Below, piece after piece: positions 62,486 to 64,000 of a stretch of DNA of 64,000 nt. The stretch's first letter is position 1. Each line of letters starts with the position of its first letter. The position numbers and the translations under genes were made by a program. Where the stretch lies: the NCBI GenBank assembly GCA_051294375.1, contig CM119265.1, positions 14,128,124-14,192,123 on the forward strand, in the 5' to 3' direction. The notes under the pieces were generated by a model, which made no database searches, was not told where the DNA came from, and saw only the letters and a program-made list of their open reading frames with translations. Source of the DNA: Paraspadella gotoi (Eukaryota > Chaetognatha).

Positions 62486-64000
62486 CTACTGCACCGGCGA
62501 GTCGACGTCCGCAATCCCCGATTTCTCGCAAAAGATTCTCATGTCGTGGATTTCATCCCAATCCGACCACCACATGGAACCCTCCCCCCAGTCTTTGTCA
62601 AGCTGGTGGGGATCCCCGGCGGAGAGATCCAGCATTGGAATGATGGCCTGGTGATGGTCATCGTCGCCTCTACCCAAGGCGGCCTGTGCCTTTTCAAGGT
62701 TAGACGTCTTGGCCACGATTGTTTTACCGTTCTTCCCTTCTTTCACTGCGCAAAACCAGGATTCAAGATCTAGAAAAAAAAGAAGCCTTTTTTTTTTTAA
62801 TGATTCAAGATTTCAAGATTCAACTTCAGTCGAACGTTTGAACTAATTTTTTTTTTTTCTGATAAGTAAACAGAGCAAACAAATAATTGCGGGAACTAGT
62901 TATGATGTTTTTAATTGTGTCGGGGCGCAACCCAGGACCATTCTTGTTTTCATACTATATTCTTTTGCGATACAATTAATGGTTAATTTTAATATTCAAC
63001 CCCTTATCCAAATACAGGGCTCTAGGGCTGCACTCCCAGAAGGCCGGCAAAAAATGCTCAAAATTTTTTTTTAGAAAGTTCGTTTTTTCGTTAGGATATT
63101 GCATTGATGTCTTAATCTTATAAAAACATTTTTAAATCAATATTAATAAATTTCAGTTTATAAGTGGTCTTGATTTTTTTTAAATTGAAAATATATTTTA
63201 GTTTATAATAGTGGTCATGAGTTTTATAAAATTGGAAAAAAAATTGGACCCGTTCCATTGCTGCCGAGCTTACCTAGCGCCTTATCCACAATGTTACTGT
63301 AAATCTATATTATAATTGATGAGCAACATATTTTATTACGCTTGACCGCGAACAAAAAATATATACACTTTTACCAGTTCAATCAAAGACCTGGCCCTAT
63401 AACCTCACCTGGCATGCCCGAGTCTTCACAAGCACGCCTCATTTCTCTAATATGATCCCAATCTTTCCACCATATAGAGCCTTCTTCCCAGTCTCTGTCA
63501 AGCACATGGGGATCTCCAGAAAAATTATCCAGCATTGGAATGACGGACTGGGGGTTACTATCGGCGCCATGTGACAAGGCGGCCTGTGCCTTCTCAACGA
63601 TCGATGTCTTTGCCGTGATTATCATAGCTTCTCCGCGTTGGATCACCGAGCAAAACCAGTAATGAGGCTCTGAAAAGTTGTTAGGAAATAATTTATTGCA
63701 TCTGACCAACTTACCAGTTTGCTGTAAAATGCTCAAAATCTTTACATCATAAAATCATTGGCTTTAAACGTATATGCAGTTTACATAATTTACATAGATA
63801 CTGAATCAATCAAAGAACTTGCTTGCTTGTCTCACCCGGTGTGCCAGATTTTTCACAGACTTTTCTCATCTTGCAGATGTGATTCCAATCCCACCACCAC
63901 ATATTACCCTCCCCCCAGTCCTTGACGAGCTGGTGGGGATCCCCGGCAATTCCATCTATCATTGGAATTATGGCCTGGGGATGTTCTCTGTCGCCTTTCG
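62486..64000 (-). CDS. Tandem-exon protein with tryptophan-rich repeats (3' part of the gene)
   Basis: Minus strand, entering from the right edge. Three exons are seen: 64000-63836 (partial), 63669-63409 and 62769-62486 (last, ending in TAG). All introns are phase 1 (donors G|GTGAGA and G|GTGAGG; acceptors TTTTCAG and TTTCTAG), so each complete exon is a symmetric module of 87-94 codons. Each exon encodes the same repeat: WFC near the start, then AKTS, then EKAQAAL, then IPMLD or IPMID, GDPH, DW.EG, WW.DWD or WWWDW, MR..CE and SG. The last repeat ends with a short tail, IADVDSPVQ. I do not recognise this domain. The invariant Trp, Asp and two Cys positions suggest a small folded, perhaps disulfide-bonded, unit. 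Signal peptide and start lie outside the window. A minus-strand AATAAA at 62150-62145 would serve as poly(A) signal. Confidence 0.85.

Noticed and set aside
62173-62773. Plus-strand Ser/Leu/Pro-rich and hydrophobic frames
   Set aside because: Shadows of the last exon and purine-rich 3' flank of the minus-strand tandem-exon gene.

Overview
The window is nuclear DNA of an animal. Evidence: a complete U2 spliceosomal RNA gene; several genes built from short exons with GT-AG introns and AATAAA poly(A) signals; a LIM-homeobox gene of the arrowhead/Lhx6/8 class; a decayed Jockey-like LINE; and very abundant simple repeats. The homeodomain reads like the invertebrate arrowhead/lim-4 type, which suggests a protostome. 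I cannot name the phylum.

Layout. 1-5.3 kb: low-complexity DNA, the U2 gene (minus strand, 2165-2354), two copies of a palindromic AT-rich element, a tRNA-like segment and a possible first exon (5175-5297, minus). 5.3-25.5 kb: mostly gene-free, loaded with (GA)n/(CT)n tracts, promoter-type motifs (X-boxes, a CRE next to a CACGTG, a CCAAT-box cluster at 25.2-25.5 kb) and the first copy of a 271-bp hairpin-rich repeat. 26.05-26.87 kb: a small two-exon minus-strand gene. 27.56-29.16 kb: a 5'-truncated, frameshifted LINE. 29.79-33.82 kb: a six-exon plus-strand gene for a membrane protein with a C-terminal death-like domain; its last intron holds two tandem foldback elements. 34-42 kb: repeats, a candidate structured RNA and a GC-rich promoter-like island. 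42.16-46.45 kb: the eight-exon LIM-homeobox gene. 48.57-50.64 kb: a six-exon gene for a type II membrane protein with a coiled coil and a discoidin-like C-terminal domain. 50.7-62.4 kb: repeats, including a perfect 41-bp-arm hairpin. 62.49-64.00 kb: the 3' part of a minus-strand gene whose exons each encode one copy of an unrecognised tryptophan-rich repeat; it runs off the right edge.

The genes show no shared pathway. Each splice model was checked by hand: reading phase is kept across every junction given, and every protein-coding model listed in full ends in a stop codon. The best candidates for something new are the tandem-exon WW-D-W-D repeat protein, the membrane/death-domain protein and the duplicated 271-bp structured element.
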